Origin: Clostridium sp. 1001271st1 H5
GTDB lineage: Bacteria > Bacillota > Clostridia > Lachnospirales > Lachnospiraceae
Direction of reading: 5' to 3'
DNA length: 64,000 nt
Assembly (NCBI RefSeq): GCF_005845215.1
Contig: NZ_SPHO01000010.1
Coordinates: 62,001 to 126,000 of the forward strand
How positions within the stretch are numbered: position 1 is the stretch's first letter; every line of letters begins with the position of its first letter. The notes under the pieces are model-generated. The model was not told the origin of the DNA, ran no database searches, and saw nothing but the letters and a program-made list of their open reading frames with translations. Shown one piece after another: positions 26,586-35,918 of this stretch. Position numbers and translations under genes: made by a program.

Positions 26586-27781
26586 CTCTCCTCCTTCACC
26601 GGCTGACAAAAGAAAACTGTGCCGTTGCGCTTTGACATGTTGGAAACCATTTTCATAAAGAACATGGGCATCCAAAAGGTCAGGTTTGAATATCCTGTCA
26701 GGAAAAAGAGGGGCAGAAAAAATGCTGTCATCAGCAAAAACACTAAAGGGAAACATTCCCGCTGTATCCTCAGCATGTCAATATACATCCAGACAGCAAT
26801 GACGCCCCCTGCAATCCCCTGGTCGGCCAGCAATTCGATAAAGCAGTTATGTACGGCATTTCCAATGATATTCCAGGAATATGCAGATGCCGCACCAATA
26901 CCGCTTCCCAGAAAGGGATGGCCGGTAAAGCCTCTGAGTCCGGCTGCCCATAGCCTGATGCGCACATCGGTGCCGTATCCTTCAAAGCCTGTCATTCTGG
27001 TAAAGACAGGCAGATTGCGGAAAAAGAAATAGAAACCCATAGTAAATACGCCTAACAGAACCAGGAGTCCTGCTTTGCGCATCAGATTACCATCCTTTAA
27101 AATCACCCTGGCAAGCACAAGGGCGCATATACAGAGAATGGTGAGAAAGCTGCCTCTTGAGCCCATGATAAATACTGCAATGACCGTGGATGCACAGTAA
27201 ATCAGCCGGCGGCTCCGCTCTTTGTCTGAAAAAAACACACCGTATATGTTGACTGCAAACGGAGGCATAAGATACGCCGACAGGTAATTCTGGTCCTTAT
27301 AAAAGGTTGCAAACTTAATGGAAGCCCTGCCGTAGGAATCCACACCAAACCCAGCTATATATCCTGCAATAACAATCAGGCTCAGGACAAATGCAAATTT
27401 TATATAAAATGAGATAATCCTATTTAATGTGACGCTGCTTATATTTACCCCTGGTACAAATGCAAACATGACAATACAGAATACAACATGGAAGATTCGT
27501 GACTGGGTAAAATGGATGATGTCCGAAGTGCAGGTCGACAGGACGGCAAAAAAGGCCATGGCCGCGGCCTGTATATAGTGTTTTATCTCTACATCCCTGG
27601 GCAGCGCCAATGCCGTAAGAAGCAGAATACAGGCCGGGATGATTGTCTTTTCAAGTATTGCTCCAAACTCATAGTTATTAATGATGTAACAGAACAAAAA
27701 AATGCAAAACGCATATTGGAACAAGCACTCCCTGACAGATACGATGTGACAGGCTTTTTTCCGTTTTATTTTAATTACCAT
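26582..27781 (-). CDS. O-antigen ligase/polymerase-like membrane protein (Wzy type)
   Basis: The 399-residue, strongly hydrophobic protein has about ten membrane segments. In the second half a periplasmic-loop-like region reads GFEGYGTDVRIRLWAAGLRGFTGHPFLGSGIGAAS, followed by GNAVHNCFIELLADQG. The R-x-x-x-W...HPxxGxG...HN pattern is the O-antigen ligase (Wzy_C) signature. It would polymerise or ligate the repeat unit at the outer membrane face. Together with the flippase at 14689 it may form the first of two Wzx/Wzy pairs. It overlaps the pyruvyl transferase start by four bases. Confidence 0.82.
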   Translation of the reverse strand: MVIKIKRKKACHIVSVRECLFQYAFCIFLFCYIINNYEFGAILEKTIIPACILLLTALALPRDVEIKHYIQAAAMAFFAVLSTCTSDIIHFTQSRIFHVVFCIVMFAFVPGVNISSVTLNRIISFYIKFAFVLSLIVIAGYIAGFGVDSYGRASIKFATFYKDQNYLSAYLMPPFAVNIYGVFFSDKERSRRLIYCASTVIAVFIMGSRGSFLTILCICALVLARVILKDGNLMRKAGLLVLLGVFTMGFYFFFRNLPVFTRMTGFEGYGTDVRIRLWAAGLRGFTGHPFLGSGIGAASAYSWNIIGNAVHNCFIELLADQGIAGGVIAVWMYIDMLRIQRECFPLVFLLMTAFFLPLFFLTGYSNLTFWMPMFFMKMVSNMSKRNGTVFFCQPVKEER

Positions 27782-27803
27782 TTATCGCGTGCCTTCTTTC
27801 CAT

Positions 27804-28874
27804 CTATCTGTTTTTACCGGATTGTGTCAGCCTGTTTTCATTCAGCTTTCTCAGCCGTTCGGCCAGGCCATAGCATTTTAATCTCAGCAGCACATATTTT
27901 ATTTTTGCGTTTCTTCCCAGGTCAGACACTTTAACCCTCTCAAATACATGCAAATAAGGCTCCTGCCTGAAATACTCCGCACATTCCCTTCTGCGTGCAA
28001 AATACGGTGCCGTATTCTGACTGTTAAAGAAGTAGAGCTTAATGGCCAACAGCATTGACGTCAGGACTCTTAAATACAGCTTGCCGGTGAAATCTTCCGA
28101 CTTATTATACTGTTCTGCAAAGCGGAACAGCTCCGACAGGTACATGTCCTGTTCCTTTTTGGCATTGGGCCTGTACCGGTTGACAATGCTGCCTTCTGTA
28201 TAACGGTAGTGATATATTGCTTTGGATGCATATTCTACACAGGATGCCGCCTCAACCGCATACATATAGAAAATACTGTCCTCGTCATACGGAACAATGG
28301 GAAACAGCAGACCGCTGCTGCGGATAAATTCTGAGGCATACATTTTTCCCCAGGCAGAGCTGATGGTCATTCCCCTCCTGTTTCCATGTTTTTCATGGTG
28401 GATGGTGCAGCATTTACCCTGCAGATATTCCCGTTCACCGTAATCCGTAAACCTGGTTCCATCGGCAAAATGCGGAACACATTGCACCTGGCCTGAAGGA
28501 TACTCGCGGAAACCGGAATAGATATAGATATCTGCTTTCTCCTCCTGATGACTGATTCTGTTCATAAACTCCTCACAGTAGTCCTTTTCAATCCAGTCAT
28601 CACCGTCCACAAACGTTATCCATGGGGAGGTTGCAGCAGCAATACCCGCATTCCGCGCATCGGACAGGCCGCCGTTTTTTTTATGTATCACAATCACTCT
28701 GTTATCGTTTTTTTTGTATTCATCGCATATTTTTCCGCAGTCATCCGGTGAACCGTCATCAACCAATATTACCTCGATATCAGAAAAAGACTGTCCGAGT
28801 ATACTGTTTATGCACTGATGCATGTAATCATATGGCACCTTATAAAAAGGAACCACAAAGCTTATCTTTGCCAT
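27804..28874 (-). CDS. Glycosyltransferase family 2
   Basis: The 356-residue protein has a canonical GT-A domain: ISFVVPFYKVPYDYM, VILVDDGSPDDCG, HKKNGGLSDARNAGI and ITFVDGDDWIEKDY (DxD as DGDD). The C-terminal third is helical and basic. EpsJ-like GT2 enzymes with this motif order add hexoses or GlcNAc to lipid-linked intermediates. Its start overlaps the end of the PLP-fold gene (28862-29941) by 13 bases. Sugar donor unknown. Confidence 0.88.
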   Translation of the reverse strand: MAKISFVVPFYKVPYDYMHQCINSILGQSFSDIEVILVDDGSPDDCGKICDEYKKNDNRVIVIHKKNGGLSDARNAGIAAATSPWITFVDGDDWIEKDYCEEFMNRISHQEEKADIYIYSGFREYPSGQVQCVPHFADGTRFTDYGEREYLQGKCCTIHHEKHGNRRGMTISSAWGKMYASEFIRSSGLLFPIVPYDEDSIFYMYAVEAASCVEYASKAIYHYRYTEGSIVNRYRPNAKKEQDMYLSELFRFAEQYNKSEDFTGKLYLRVLTSMLLAIKLYFFNSQNTAPYFARRRECAEYFRQEPYLHVFERVKVSDLGRNAKIKYVLLRLKCYGLAERLRKLNENRLTQSGKNR

Positions 28875-29941
28875 TGTATATTTACCTTATCCCCAAGTGT
28901 TGTCTCAAAATCCAGAACCAGTCCAAGCTGCCTTTCCATATCCTGTACGCAGTAGCGCTGGTCACAGATAAGAGATAATTCATTTTCATAAATTTCCCTT
29001 GTCATTGTGTGTGCCGTATGACACAGGGGCCAATGCACCGGAGCGTAAACCCGGTTCTCAATGAGATACTGTTTTAATTGGCTGCGCATACCGCCCTTGA
29101 TTAAAACAGGAACAAAAAGCGGGACATCCTGCGCCTGTACGGACGGAAATATGGGACGGGCTATCCGGCTCTCTGCAAGATGGGCTGTCAGCCATTTTGC
29201 GTTCTCACGCCTCTGCCCCGCGCCGTCCTGCAGTAAGGCTGCGGCGCAAAGAGATTCACTGTCCGCACCGTAGCCCGCAAAATCCTTCTCAAGCAGCAGC
29301 TCCGCTTCATGAAATACTTCTAAAAACAAGGTTTTGTCATCGGTTTCCCGTTTCATATACTGTTCCTTGATTTTATAGCCCTTTTTTCTCAATTCCATAT
29401 ATGGAATACATTCTGGCATATCACCCTTCCCCGTAAATGTCCCTGCATGTTTACAGGCAAATCCGGCGCCGGCAACCGGCCCCCATTTGCGGAAGCTTGC
29501 ATAGGTGTAGTCTGGTTCATGGTATGCTGGTTTTGACAAAAGCGAGTGCGTCACGTCGTGAATGTGTACTGCATCAGGCAGAATACATCTGTCTCCCTGG
29601 TAGCCGAAATAATCCGCGGTCAGCAGTATATCACATGGATGTCCCTTATCCACCAGGCTTCTCAGCCCCTTGCCGGCTGTAACCGGATAAAACGCAACCT
29701 GAATGCCGTGCATTAAAAAAGGCTCAATCATTGTATGGCAGCAATAGTCCGGCAGATATGCAGTCCTGCATGGGCGCTCCTCCACGATATCCTCAATCAC
29801 CGCATACAGCGCTGTGCGTCCCGACATATAAAACCGAATGTCTCCCTTATTACGTAGCCATAACGGCAATCCGGCCTGTCCATGGGTTACGGCCTGTCCA
29901 TGGGTGCTTCTCCAGTATTCGCTGCCTATCTCATCTCTCAT
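28862..29941 (-). CDS. DegT/DnrJ/EryC1-like PLP-fold protein, divergent
   Basis: The 359-residue protein shows the aspartate aminotransferase fold of sugar aminotransferases. RFYMSGRTALYAVIEDI is the N-terminal substrate/phosphate segment. CDILLTADYFGYQGD and HIHDVTHSLLSKP are the D-x-x-H/S region. YASFRKWGPVAGAGFA holds the probable PLP lysine. It is clearly diverged from the PglE-like enzyme at 31931. Near the N-terminus THGQAV and THGQAG form an in-frame 18-bp duplication. Candidate substrates are a keto-sugar or the product of the neighbouring ATP-grasp enzyme. It overlaps its neighbours by 11-13 bases. Confidence 0.7.
   Translation of the reverse strand: MRDEIGSEYWRSTHGQAVTHGQAGLPLWLRNKGDIRFYMSGRTALYAVIEDIVEERPCRTAYLPDYCCHTMIEPFLMHGIQVAFYPVTAGKGLRSLVDKGHPCDILLTADYFGYQGDRCILPDAVHIHDVTHSLLSKPAYHEPDYTYASFRKWGPVAGAGFACKHAGTFTGKGDMPECIPYMELRKKGYKIKEQYMKRETDDKTLFLEVFHEAELLLEKDFAGYGADSESLCAAALLQDGAGQRRENAKWLTAHLAESRIARPIFPSVQAQDVPLFVPVLIKGGMRSQLKQYLIENRVYAPVHWPLCHTAHTMTREIYENELSLICDQRYCVQDMERQLGLVLDFETTLGDKVNIQWQR
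29873..29905 (-). repeat. 18-bp in-frame tandem duplication in the PLP-fold gene
   Basis: GGCCTGTCCATGGGTTAC followed directly by GGCCTGTCCATGGGT repeats with a period of 18 bp. It encodes THGQAV-THGQAG at residues about 13-24. The duplication is in frame, so the protein is intact. It may vary in copy number between strains. Confidence 0.85.
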
Positions 29942-31214
29942 AGCCTGTCAACCTGTCCGTATCAAAGGGCGTCAGCAGCATATTCCTGCCCTCCCTGTCC
30001 TCAATCACAGTATTGGCCTGGATGAAATGTATCAGGTCAATGATTTCAGGCATTGTCCCTGCTGAAAACTTGACAAGCATTGCTTTCTGGCCATTTGTCC
30101 CGTTTTCCTCCACCACAGAGCCTGCTTGCTTCAAAAGGCATATATCATCCATTTCCGCCCTTCCCGTTAAGGGGGTGTAGTCCACTTTGCCCACGGTTCC
30201 TCCGTGGAGATACATGCACAGTGTACAGGCATACTGGCCAAAAACCGGGTTATCCTTTTCCGGATTGTCACCCATTGACCCGGTCAGGGAGTAGGAGATA
30301 AGCATTTTCATAAAGTCAATACCGTTATATTTCCGTATAACCTTGAAATCATCATTGCCGTTTACCCTGTAGCCCATTTCAAAAGCCTTAATACCGTCAC
30401 TGTCCGCAATGAACTGGAAGTTTGCAATGCCGTTCCTGGCGCCAATTCCCCTCAGCAGGTCTTTAATCCCTTTATCCACTGTTTTTAAATACAGGTCATA
30501 ATATTTAGACGGCGTGAGGGCCACGTCGCAGAGCCGGGAGGTTCCGCCCTGCTCCCCTGAGATATACTTATCGTTCAGACAGGAAAGACTGATACAACCG
30601 TCTGCAAATGTGTAAACAGCACTCAGCTCGGTCCCTTTCAGATACTCCTCCACAATCACCCCGCCGGACCGCGATAAACCGGCAGCCAGCGCAACAGCTG
30701 CATCCAGCTGCGCCTGGTCTTTACATATGGATATGCCCTTTCTTCCCCCGCTGTCAGACGGCTTGACAATGACAGGATACTTAATCATGGCCTTTTCCTG
30801 TGGCGTCATGGGCAGCGAGCGGCAGTACTCCCGCGGTGTCATGATTCCGTACTCCCTGCACAGCCTTTTAAATAACCGCTTATTCCTTGTTATTCCAATC
30901 TGTTCTTCTGTTGCGTAAAAGGGGCTTCCTATGGCCTGGGATATCTTACAGGCCGCCATAACCCGTTCTTCGCTGTAGCCGGCAATCACACCATCGATTC
31001 CCTCTTCCATGCATCTTCCTGCAACAGCCTGCGTGTCGGTATAATCCATATCCCAGGCATCATCCGCCATACCCTTGGCAGGACTGATACTCCAGTCAGT
31101 ATACTTATCGCAGCAAACCACATACACGCCCATGTCCTTTGCCGCCTTTACAAATGCAATATCGTTGGCATCACTGCTGATTACCAAAAGCCTTTTTTGA
31201 CTCAAGCTTTCCAT
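29931..31214 (-). CDS. ATP-grasp ligase-like enzyme
   Basis: The 427-residue protein has the ATP-grasp layout. The pre-ATP domain (LLVISSDANDIAFVKAA, DGVIAGYSEE) is followed by NKRLFKRLCREYGI and the ATP-binding lobe with YPVIVKPSDSGGRKGI and VIVEEYLKGTELSAV. Later GIANFQFIADSDGIKAFEMGYRVNGN contains the Mg-binding residues. The family forms amide or carboxyl-phosphate bonds, for example joining amino acids to amines. The gene sits with a PglE-like aminotransferase but no acetyltransferase is encoded nearby. It could acylate the 4-amino sugar. This role is inferred from context only. AAGGGGA precedes the ATG. Confidence 0.78.
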   Translation of the reverse strand: MESLSQKRLLVISSDANDIAFVKAAKDMGVYVVCCDKYTDWSISPAKGMADDAWDMDYTDTQAVAGRCMEEGIDGVIAGYSEERVMAACKISQAIGSPFYATEEQIGITRNKRLFKRLCREYGIMTPREYCRSLPMTPQEKAMIKYPVIVKPSDSGGRKGISICKDQAQLDAAVALAAGLSRSGGVIVEEYLKGTELSAVYTFADGCISLSCLNDKYISGEQGGTSRLCDVALTPSKYYDLYLKTVDKGIKDLLRGIGARNGIANFQFIADSDGIKAFEMGYRVNGNDDFKVIRKYNGIDFMKMLISYSLTGSMGDNPEKDNPVFGQYACTLCMYLHGGTVGKVDYTPLTGRAEMDDICLLKQAGSVVEENGTNGQKAMLVKFSAGTMPEIIDLIHFIQANTVIEDREGRNMLLTPFDTDRLTGYER

Positions 31215-31227
31215 CCATGTTCCCCTT

Positions 31228-31947
31228 TCAGACCTTCGGTGCGTCCTCTGCGGCTGCTCTGCATTCCTTAGCCTTGTTCATATCCGCCCGTACAATATAA
31301 AGGCTGGCCGTCGTCTGGTCATCCTGTATAATGTCACTGCGCAGGATAACCTTCACCACAGTCAGCAGAACAACCTTCAAATCAAACATAAATGTCATGT
31401 TTTTTACATAGTCAATGTCATACCTGAATTTTTCATCCCACGATATGGCGTTCCTTCCATTCACCTGGGCCCACCCTGTGAGTCCCGGACGGACATCATG
31501 CCTCATCTGCTCGCTCTCGTAAAAATACGGCCTGTACTTGGTGGGAAGGGGCCTTGGTCCTACAATACTCAGGTCCCCTTTAAGGATATTCCACGCAGAA
31601 GGCAGTTCATCCAGACTGGTACTGCGCAGAAAACGTCCAAATCCGGTCAGCCGCTCAGGTCCCGGCAAAAGTACTCCCCTTTCATCCACCTCATTGGTCA
31701 TGGTCCTGAATTTATATATCATGACAGGCTTCCCCTGTTTTCCGATTCGTTCAGTGGCGAACAAAACAGGCCTGCCCATTTTAAACCTTACCAGAAGCGC
31801 CAGAATCCCATACAGCCAGCAAAATACCGCCAGGGCAGCTGATGTCAGTACGATGTCCAGCAAACGCTTCATATATGTTCTGTAAAAACCATGCTTTCTG
31901 CCTGGCTGTACGGCTTGTTCCTGCTTATTGTCACCTGTCTTGTCCAT
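31228..31947 (-). CDS. Undecaprenyl-phosphate sugar phosphotransferase, monotopic PglC/EpsL-like
   Basis: The ATG at 31945-31947 is preceded by AAGGTGG eight bases away, so I prefer it to the ATG at 31959. The product has about 239 residues. It has one hydrophobic N-terminal helix (LLDIVLTSAALAVFCWLYG), then RIGKQGKPVMIYKFRTM, STSLDELPSAWNIL, LSIVGPRPLP and RPGLTGWAQVNGRN. These are signature motifs of small polyprenyl-phosphate phosphoglycosyl transferases, including the catalytic Asp-Glu pair. It starts repeat-unit assembly on the inner membrane face. It is the only initiating transferase I found in the window. Confidence 0.92.
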   Translation of the reverse strand: MDKTGDNKQEQAVQPGRKHGFYRTYMKRLLDIVLTSAALAVFCWLYGILALLVRFKMGRPVLFATERIGKQGKPVMIYKFRTMTNEVDERGVLLPGPERLTGFGRFLRSTSLDELPSAWNILKGDLSIVGPRPLPTKYRPYFYESEQMRHDVRPGLTGWAQVNGRNAISWDEKFRYDIDYVKNMTFMFDLKVVLLTVVKVILRSDIIQDDQTTASLYIVRADMNKAKECRAAAEDAPKV

Positions 31948-33154
31948 GTGCGCATCCACCTTGCTGAAACAGATTTTTTATCAAACGGCAAACCCGGTCC
32001 AAATCCCCATCTGTCATTTTTGTATCGCTGGGAAGGCAGACACCTCTCCTGAATAATGTACCTGCAACACTGTCGTCCGCCCATCTTTCTTTATCCGTGA
32101 TGCAAAGAGGTTCCTCACAGTCTGTTATGAAAGCCTTGTCCCGGAACACGGGCTGCAGGTGCATTGGCTTCCACAGGGGTCTTGACTCCACATTGTCGTC
32201 TGCAAGCGCATCCATTATCTGTTCCGGTGTGATGTCCGTTCTCTTTTCATCCACCTGGATACAGGTCAGCCAGCAATTGCTGCTGGTTCCCTCCGGTATG
32301 GGCATGAAGCTGACGGCCTCTATATCCTGCAGCGCCTGCTTATAATAGGAATAAATGTACTGCTTTTTTTCCACCCTGTCCTTCAGTACCTTCAGCTGTC
32401 CCCTGCCTATGCCTGCCACAATATTGCTCATACGGTAGTTATATCCTATCTCCTTGTGCTGATAGTGTCTGGCCTGTTCCCGCGCCTGCGTGGCCCAAAA
32501 CCGAACCCTGGCCGCCTGTTCTCTGGCCTGTTCCGGGTCATCCATGCTGCACACCAGCATTCCCCCGCCTGAGGTTGTTATGATTTTATTCCCATTAAAA
32601 CTAAAAATCCCGTAGTCCCCAAAGGTACCGGTCCATTTTCCATGATAGAGTGTCCCCAGAGATTCCGCGGCATCCTCAATAACTGCAACCCCTCTCTCCC
32701 TGCACTGCTTCATGATTTCATCCAGCTTTGCGCTCAATCCATATAAATGGACTATAATAACGGCTTTGACCTGGGGATATATCTGAAACGCCCTGGCAAG
32801 TGCTGACGGCGAAATATTCCATGTCTCGTAATCACTGTCAATAAATACAGGAACCGCCCCCTGATATATGACTGGATTTACAGTTGCGGCAAAGGTGAGG
32901 GTGGGACAAAATACAATATCCCCCGGGCCTGCCCCCGCTGCCTTTAATGCCATATGCATGGCTGCTGTCCCGGATGATAATGCAGCTGCATCCTTTGCCC
33001 CTGTCACAGCAGCAAATTCCTTTTCAAATTCATTTACATTGTTTCCCAAAGGAGCTATCCAGTTCGTATCAAACGCTTCTTTTATATATGCCTGTTCATA
33101 ACCTTCATCGCTCATGTGGGGTGACGAAAGATATATCCTTTGTTTCCCGCTCAT
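31931..33154 (-). CDS. UDP-4-keto-sugar aminotransferase, PglE-like (DegT/DnrJ/EryC1)
   Basis: The 407-residue PLP enzyme shows GSGTAAMHMALKAAG-like ALSSGTAAMHMALKA and VIVHLYGLSAKLD. VIEDAAESLGTLYHGK is the PLP-ring Asp segment and FSFNGNKIITTSGGGML holds the Schiff-base lysine. The start IYLSSPHMSDEGYEQ and the length fit aminotransferases that make UDP-4-amino-4,6-dideoxy-GlcNAc. The substrate would come from the PglF-like dehydratase at 33859. GAGGGCAGAGAA precedes the ATG. The end overlaps the sugar transferase gene by 17 bases. Confidence 0.88.
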   Translation of the reverse strand: MSGKQRIYLSSPHMSDEGYEQAYIKEAFDTNWIAPLGNNVNEFEKEFAAVTGAKDAAALSSGTAAMHMALKAAGAGPGDIVFCPTLTFAATVNPVIYQGAVPVFIDSDYETWNISPSALARAFQIYPQVKAVIIVHLYGLSAKLDEIMKQCRERGVAVIEDAAESLGTLYHGKWTGTFGDYGIFSFNGNKIITTSGGGMLVCSMDDPEQAREQAARVRFWATQAREQARHYQHKEIGYNYRMSNIVAGIGRGQLKVLKDRVEKKQYIYSYYKQALQDIEAVSFMPIPEGTSSNCWLTCIQVDEKRTDITPEQIMDALADDNVESRPLWKPMHLQPVFRDKAFITDCEEPLCITDKERWADDSVAGTLFRRGVCLPSDTKMTDGDLDRVCRLIKNLFQQGGCAHGQDR

Positions 33155-33201
33155 TTCTCTGCCCTCGTATTTCTATTAAAAATGCAATCATTCCGGTTGT
33201 T

Positions 33202-33786
33202 CTATACTATTTTTTTTACAATTTCCAAACCGAGCCTGATATCCAGCTTCCTTCCAAACATCTCCATCTGAACCACGGCTATCCTTTTATGCCGGTCAAT
33301 GAACCGGATTTGTCCTGCCATCTCTTTCATGGGGCCTTCCGTGATGATTATCCGGTCGCCCGCTATGTAACCCCTTGACATTGCGGTTATATGTTCCCTG
33401 CTTCCCATGGCTGCAAGTAACTCTGTCTCTTCCTCCTTCAGCGGAATGAACTCCACACCGTTTCCCAAAATCTTTGTCAGTCTGGGAACGTGCTTCAATT
33501 CCTCATACAAAGCATTCACTTTGTCTGTTATGAGAAAAATATAGCCCGGAAACATAATTGGGTATTCCTGATGCCACTGCGCCTGGTAGCGCCTCATTCT
33601 TTCGTACCTTGGAATGAAACAGTCTGTCAGTACGCTCTGATTCATCACGGACTTGCAGAGCCGGGCCGTAATGCACTCGCTCCCTGTCCTTACCTGTACC
33701 GCATACCATTTCTGTCTGCTGCCGGATGGGCAGGCTCCGCCATCCTCATGTAAAGCACTGTCATCATTTGTCCTGCAGTCTTTCAT
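33202..33786 (-). CDS. loaP: LoaP/NusG-type processive antiterminator
   Basis: From the ATG at 33784-33786 (preceded by AAAGGAAG) the protein has 194 residues; an upstream TTG at 33840 looks less likely. The NGN domain contains KWYAVQVRTGSECITARL, CFIPRYERMRRY and IMFPGYIFLI. The C-terminal KOW domain contains GDRIIITEGPMKEMAGQI. LoaP proteins are NusG paralogs of Firmicutes that let RNA polymerase read through terminators in very long biosynthetic operons after recognising an RNA element in the leader. Finding one inside a roughly 40-kb polysaccharide operon fits that role. Its own operon is the probable target. Confidence 0.85.
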   Translation of the reverse strand: MKDCRTNDDSALHEDGGACPSGSRQKWYAVQVRTGSECITARLCKSVMNQSVLTDCFIPRYERMRRYQAQWHQEYPIMFPGYIFLITDKVNALYEELKHVPRLTKILGNGVEFIPLKEEETELLAAMGSREHITAMSRGYIAGDRIIITEGPMKEMAGQIRFIDRHKRIAVVQMEMFGRKLDIRLGLEIVKKIV

Positions 33787-33858
33787 GAAGTTCTTCCTTT
33801 CATATAACAGGCATCCAAACAGAATGCGCAATGGCGACAATCCTGCATGAATGCCCTT

Positions 33859-35889
33859 TTATGGTTTTGTTACGCTCCCATCGCACGCAAATATGCTGCA
33901 TACGGCCATTCTCTGGTGAAGCAGCAGCCGGTCGGCTGCCGGTGAATCACTTCCAGGCTCTATTCCAACAGCAGCTTCCTGGGCTGCCGTCCTGGAATCA
34001 TCTGTCTTATAATGATATTCAGGTACCAATTCATGCACAATCCGGCGTACATCACCTGTTTCGTTCCATGCCGCCTCTCCCAGCCTCCGAAGCGCCCGTT
34101 CAAACCTGTCATAGTCCATCTCAATGGGCCTTCCAATAAATATCCGGTCATTCCCAGTCTTCTGAAGTCCTTCCTCATCCATGAGTAATTCTTCATACAG
34201 CTTTTCACCAGGCCTCAGCCCGGTAAAGGAAATTTCTATGTCCCTGTACGGCTCATATCCGGACAAGCGGATTAAATTCTCAGCCATATCCAATATCCTG
34301 ACAGGCTTTCCCATATTCAGGACAAAGATTTCCCCGCCCTTTGCATAGGCCCCGGCCTGTATCACCAGACTGACTGCCTCGGGAATCGTCATAAAATACC
34401 GTATGATGTCCCTGTGGGTTACTGTCACCGGTCCTCCGTTCTCAATCTGCTGTTTAAAAAGCGGTATCACGCTGCCGTTGCTGCCCAGCACATTTCCAAA
34501 CCGGACCGCCACAAATTCAGTCCCGCTTTTCTGGTTGCACATCTGTACCACCATCTCACAAAGCCGTTTGCTTGCGCCCATGATATTGGTTGGATTTACT
34601 GCCTTGTCCGTGGAAATAAGGATAAACCGCCTGACTCCGTACCGGATGGCTGTCTTGGCTGTCTTATATGTCCCCATCACATTGTTCTTGATGGCTTCAT
34701 TGGGGCTGTCCTCCATCAGCGGTACATGCTTATGGGCTGCTGCGTGGTAGACAATATCCGGCCGGTATGTACGGAACAGGTAATCCAGGCGGTTTGTATT
34801 GCGCACAGAACCTATCAGCACCACAAGATTCAGCTGGGGATGCTCCCGTTTCAGTTCCTGCTGGATTTCATATGCGTTATTTTCATATATATCAAATATA
34901 ATCAGCTGCTTTACTTTATGGCCTGCCAGCTGTCTGCACAGCTCACTGCCAATGGATCCGCCTCCGCCTGTTACCAGTACAACCTTATCCTTCACATACC
35001 CCATGATTTCATCCAGATTAACCCTGACAGGCTCCCGGCCCAGAAGGTCTTCTATCTCCACTTTGCGCAGTCTGGATATACTCACCTCGCCGTTCATAAG
35101 CTGGTATACTCCCGGCAGGGTCTTTACCTGGCAGCCGGTTTTCTGGCATAGGTTCAGGATGCTTTGGATTTCTTCCGGCGCAGCCGTGGGAATAGCAACA
35201 AAAATCGCATCAATTCTCTTTTCTCTGACAAGCTCCGGTATATCATTCCTGGTGCCGCAGACCCTTACCCCGTCAATGACACGGCCTTGTTTACCCCTGT
35301 CGTCATCTACAATACATACCGGCAGGTTATGAATTTTTTCACTGGCCTTCATCTCACGGATAATCAGGGTCCCGGCTTTCCCTCCCCCAACAACCATGAC
35401 CCGGGTAATGGTTCCTTTTTCATTTACCCGGTTCAGCCTGTTTATGATTCGTTGAACCACCTGATAACTGGTACGCCCGCACATAGCGGCCGCCGTCATC
35501 AGTACAAACCACAGCACATAGTAACTTCTTGGCATCTGTATGCCGAACAGGAGGATTCCTGCGGTCTGAAACAGAGCGGCAGCCAGGCACGCCATGGCTG
35601 CCTCCATCATTTCACGTATTCCGGCAGCTCCCCACATAATGGCATAAAGGCGTCCCGCATAAAACACTGCAGAGACAACAGCCATCTGTAAAAGGCAGTA
35701 TTTCCATACCTCCCCTGCATATCTGACAGGAATGGAGCTGAGATTCAAATCAAATCTCAGCCCCAGGGCAAGATAGGCGCAAATCCACACCATCGCCATA
35801 TCATATCCCCAAAGAATCCACATCCTTGCCAGTCTGCTGCAGGGCAGGTATTTCTCTAAAACAAATCTGTCTTTACCCTTCAATTTCAT
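33859..35889 (-). CDS. UDP-GlcNAc 4,6-dehydratase, membrane PglF/CapD-like
   Basis: I chose the ATG at 35887-35889 because AAAGGGTGGGG lies directly upstream; an earlier ATG at 35910 has none. The protein has about 676 residues. Four membrane helices (to about residue 140) precede a Rossmann-like domain with VMVVGGGKAGTLIIREM. The catalytic SDR domain has VVLVTGGGGSIGSELC, HAAAHKHVPLMEDSP and STDKAVNPTNIMGASK, with Met in place of the usual Tyr, as in this dehydratase family. It converts UDP-GlcNAc to the 4-keto-6-deoxy sugar used by the PglE-like enzyme. Confidence 0.9.
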   Translation of the reverse strand: MKLKGKDRFVLEKYLPCSRLARMWILWGYDMAMVWICAYLALGLRFDLNLSSIPVRYAGEVWKYCLLQMAVVSAVFYAGRLYAIMWGAAGIREMMEAAMACLAAALFQTAGILLFGIQMPRSYYVLWFVLMTAAAMCGRTSYQVVQRIINRLNRVNEKGTITRVMVVGGGKAGTLIIREMKASEKIHNLPVCIVDDDRGKQGRVIDGVRVCGTRNDIPELVREKRIDAIFVAIPTAAPEEIQSILNLCQKTGCQVKTLPGVYQLMNGEVSISRLRKVEIEDLLGREPVRVNLDEIMGYVKDKVVLVTGGGGSIGSELCRQLAGHKVKQLIIFDIYENNAYEIQQELKREHPQLNLVVLIGSVRNTNRLDYLFRTYRPDIVYHAAAHKHVPLMEDSPNEAIKNNVMGTYKTAKTAIRYGVRRFILISTDKAVNPTNIMGASKRLCEMVVQMCNQKSGTEFVAVRFGNVLGSNGSVIPLFKQQIENGGPVTVTHRDIIRYFMTIPEAVSLVIQAGAYAKGGEIFVLNMGKPVRILDMAENLIRLSGYEPYRDIEISFTGLRPGEKLYEELLMDEEGLQKTGNDRIFIGRPIEMDYDRFERALRRLGEAAWNETGDVRRIVHELVPEYHYKTDDSRTAAQEAAVGIEPGSDSPAADRLLLHQRMAVCSIFACDGSVTKP

Positions 35890-35918
35890 CCCCACCCTTT
35901 GTACCGCCATTTAAGACT

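Noticed and set aside
25416..26756. Longer N-terminus of the pyruvyl transferase (57 extra codons)
   Set aside because: The extra part overlaps the Wzy gene and lacks family similarity, and an ideal ribosome binding site precedes the internal ATG at 26585.
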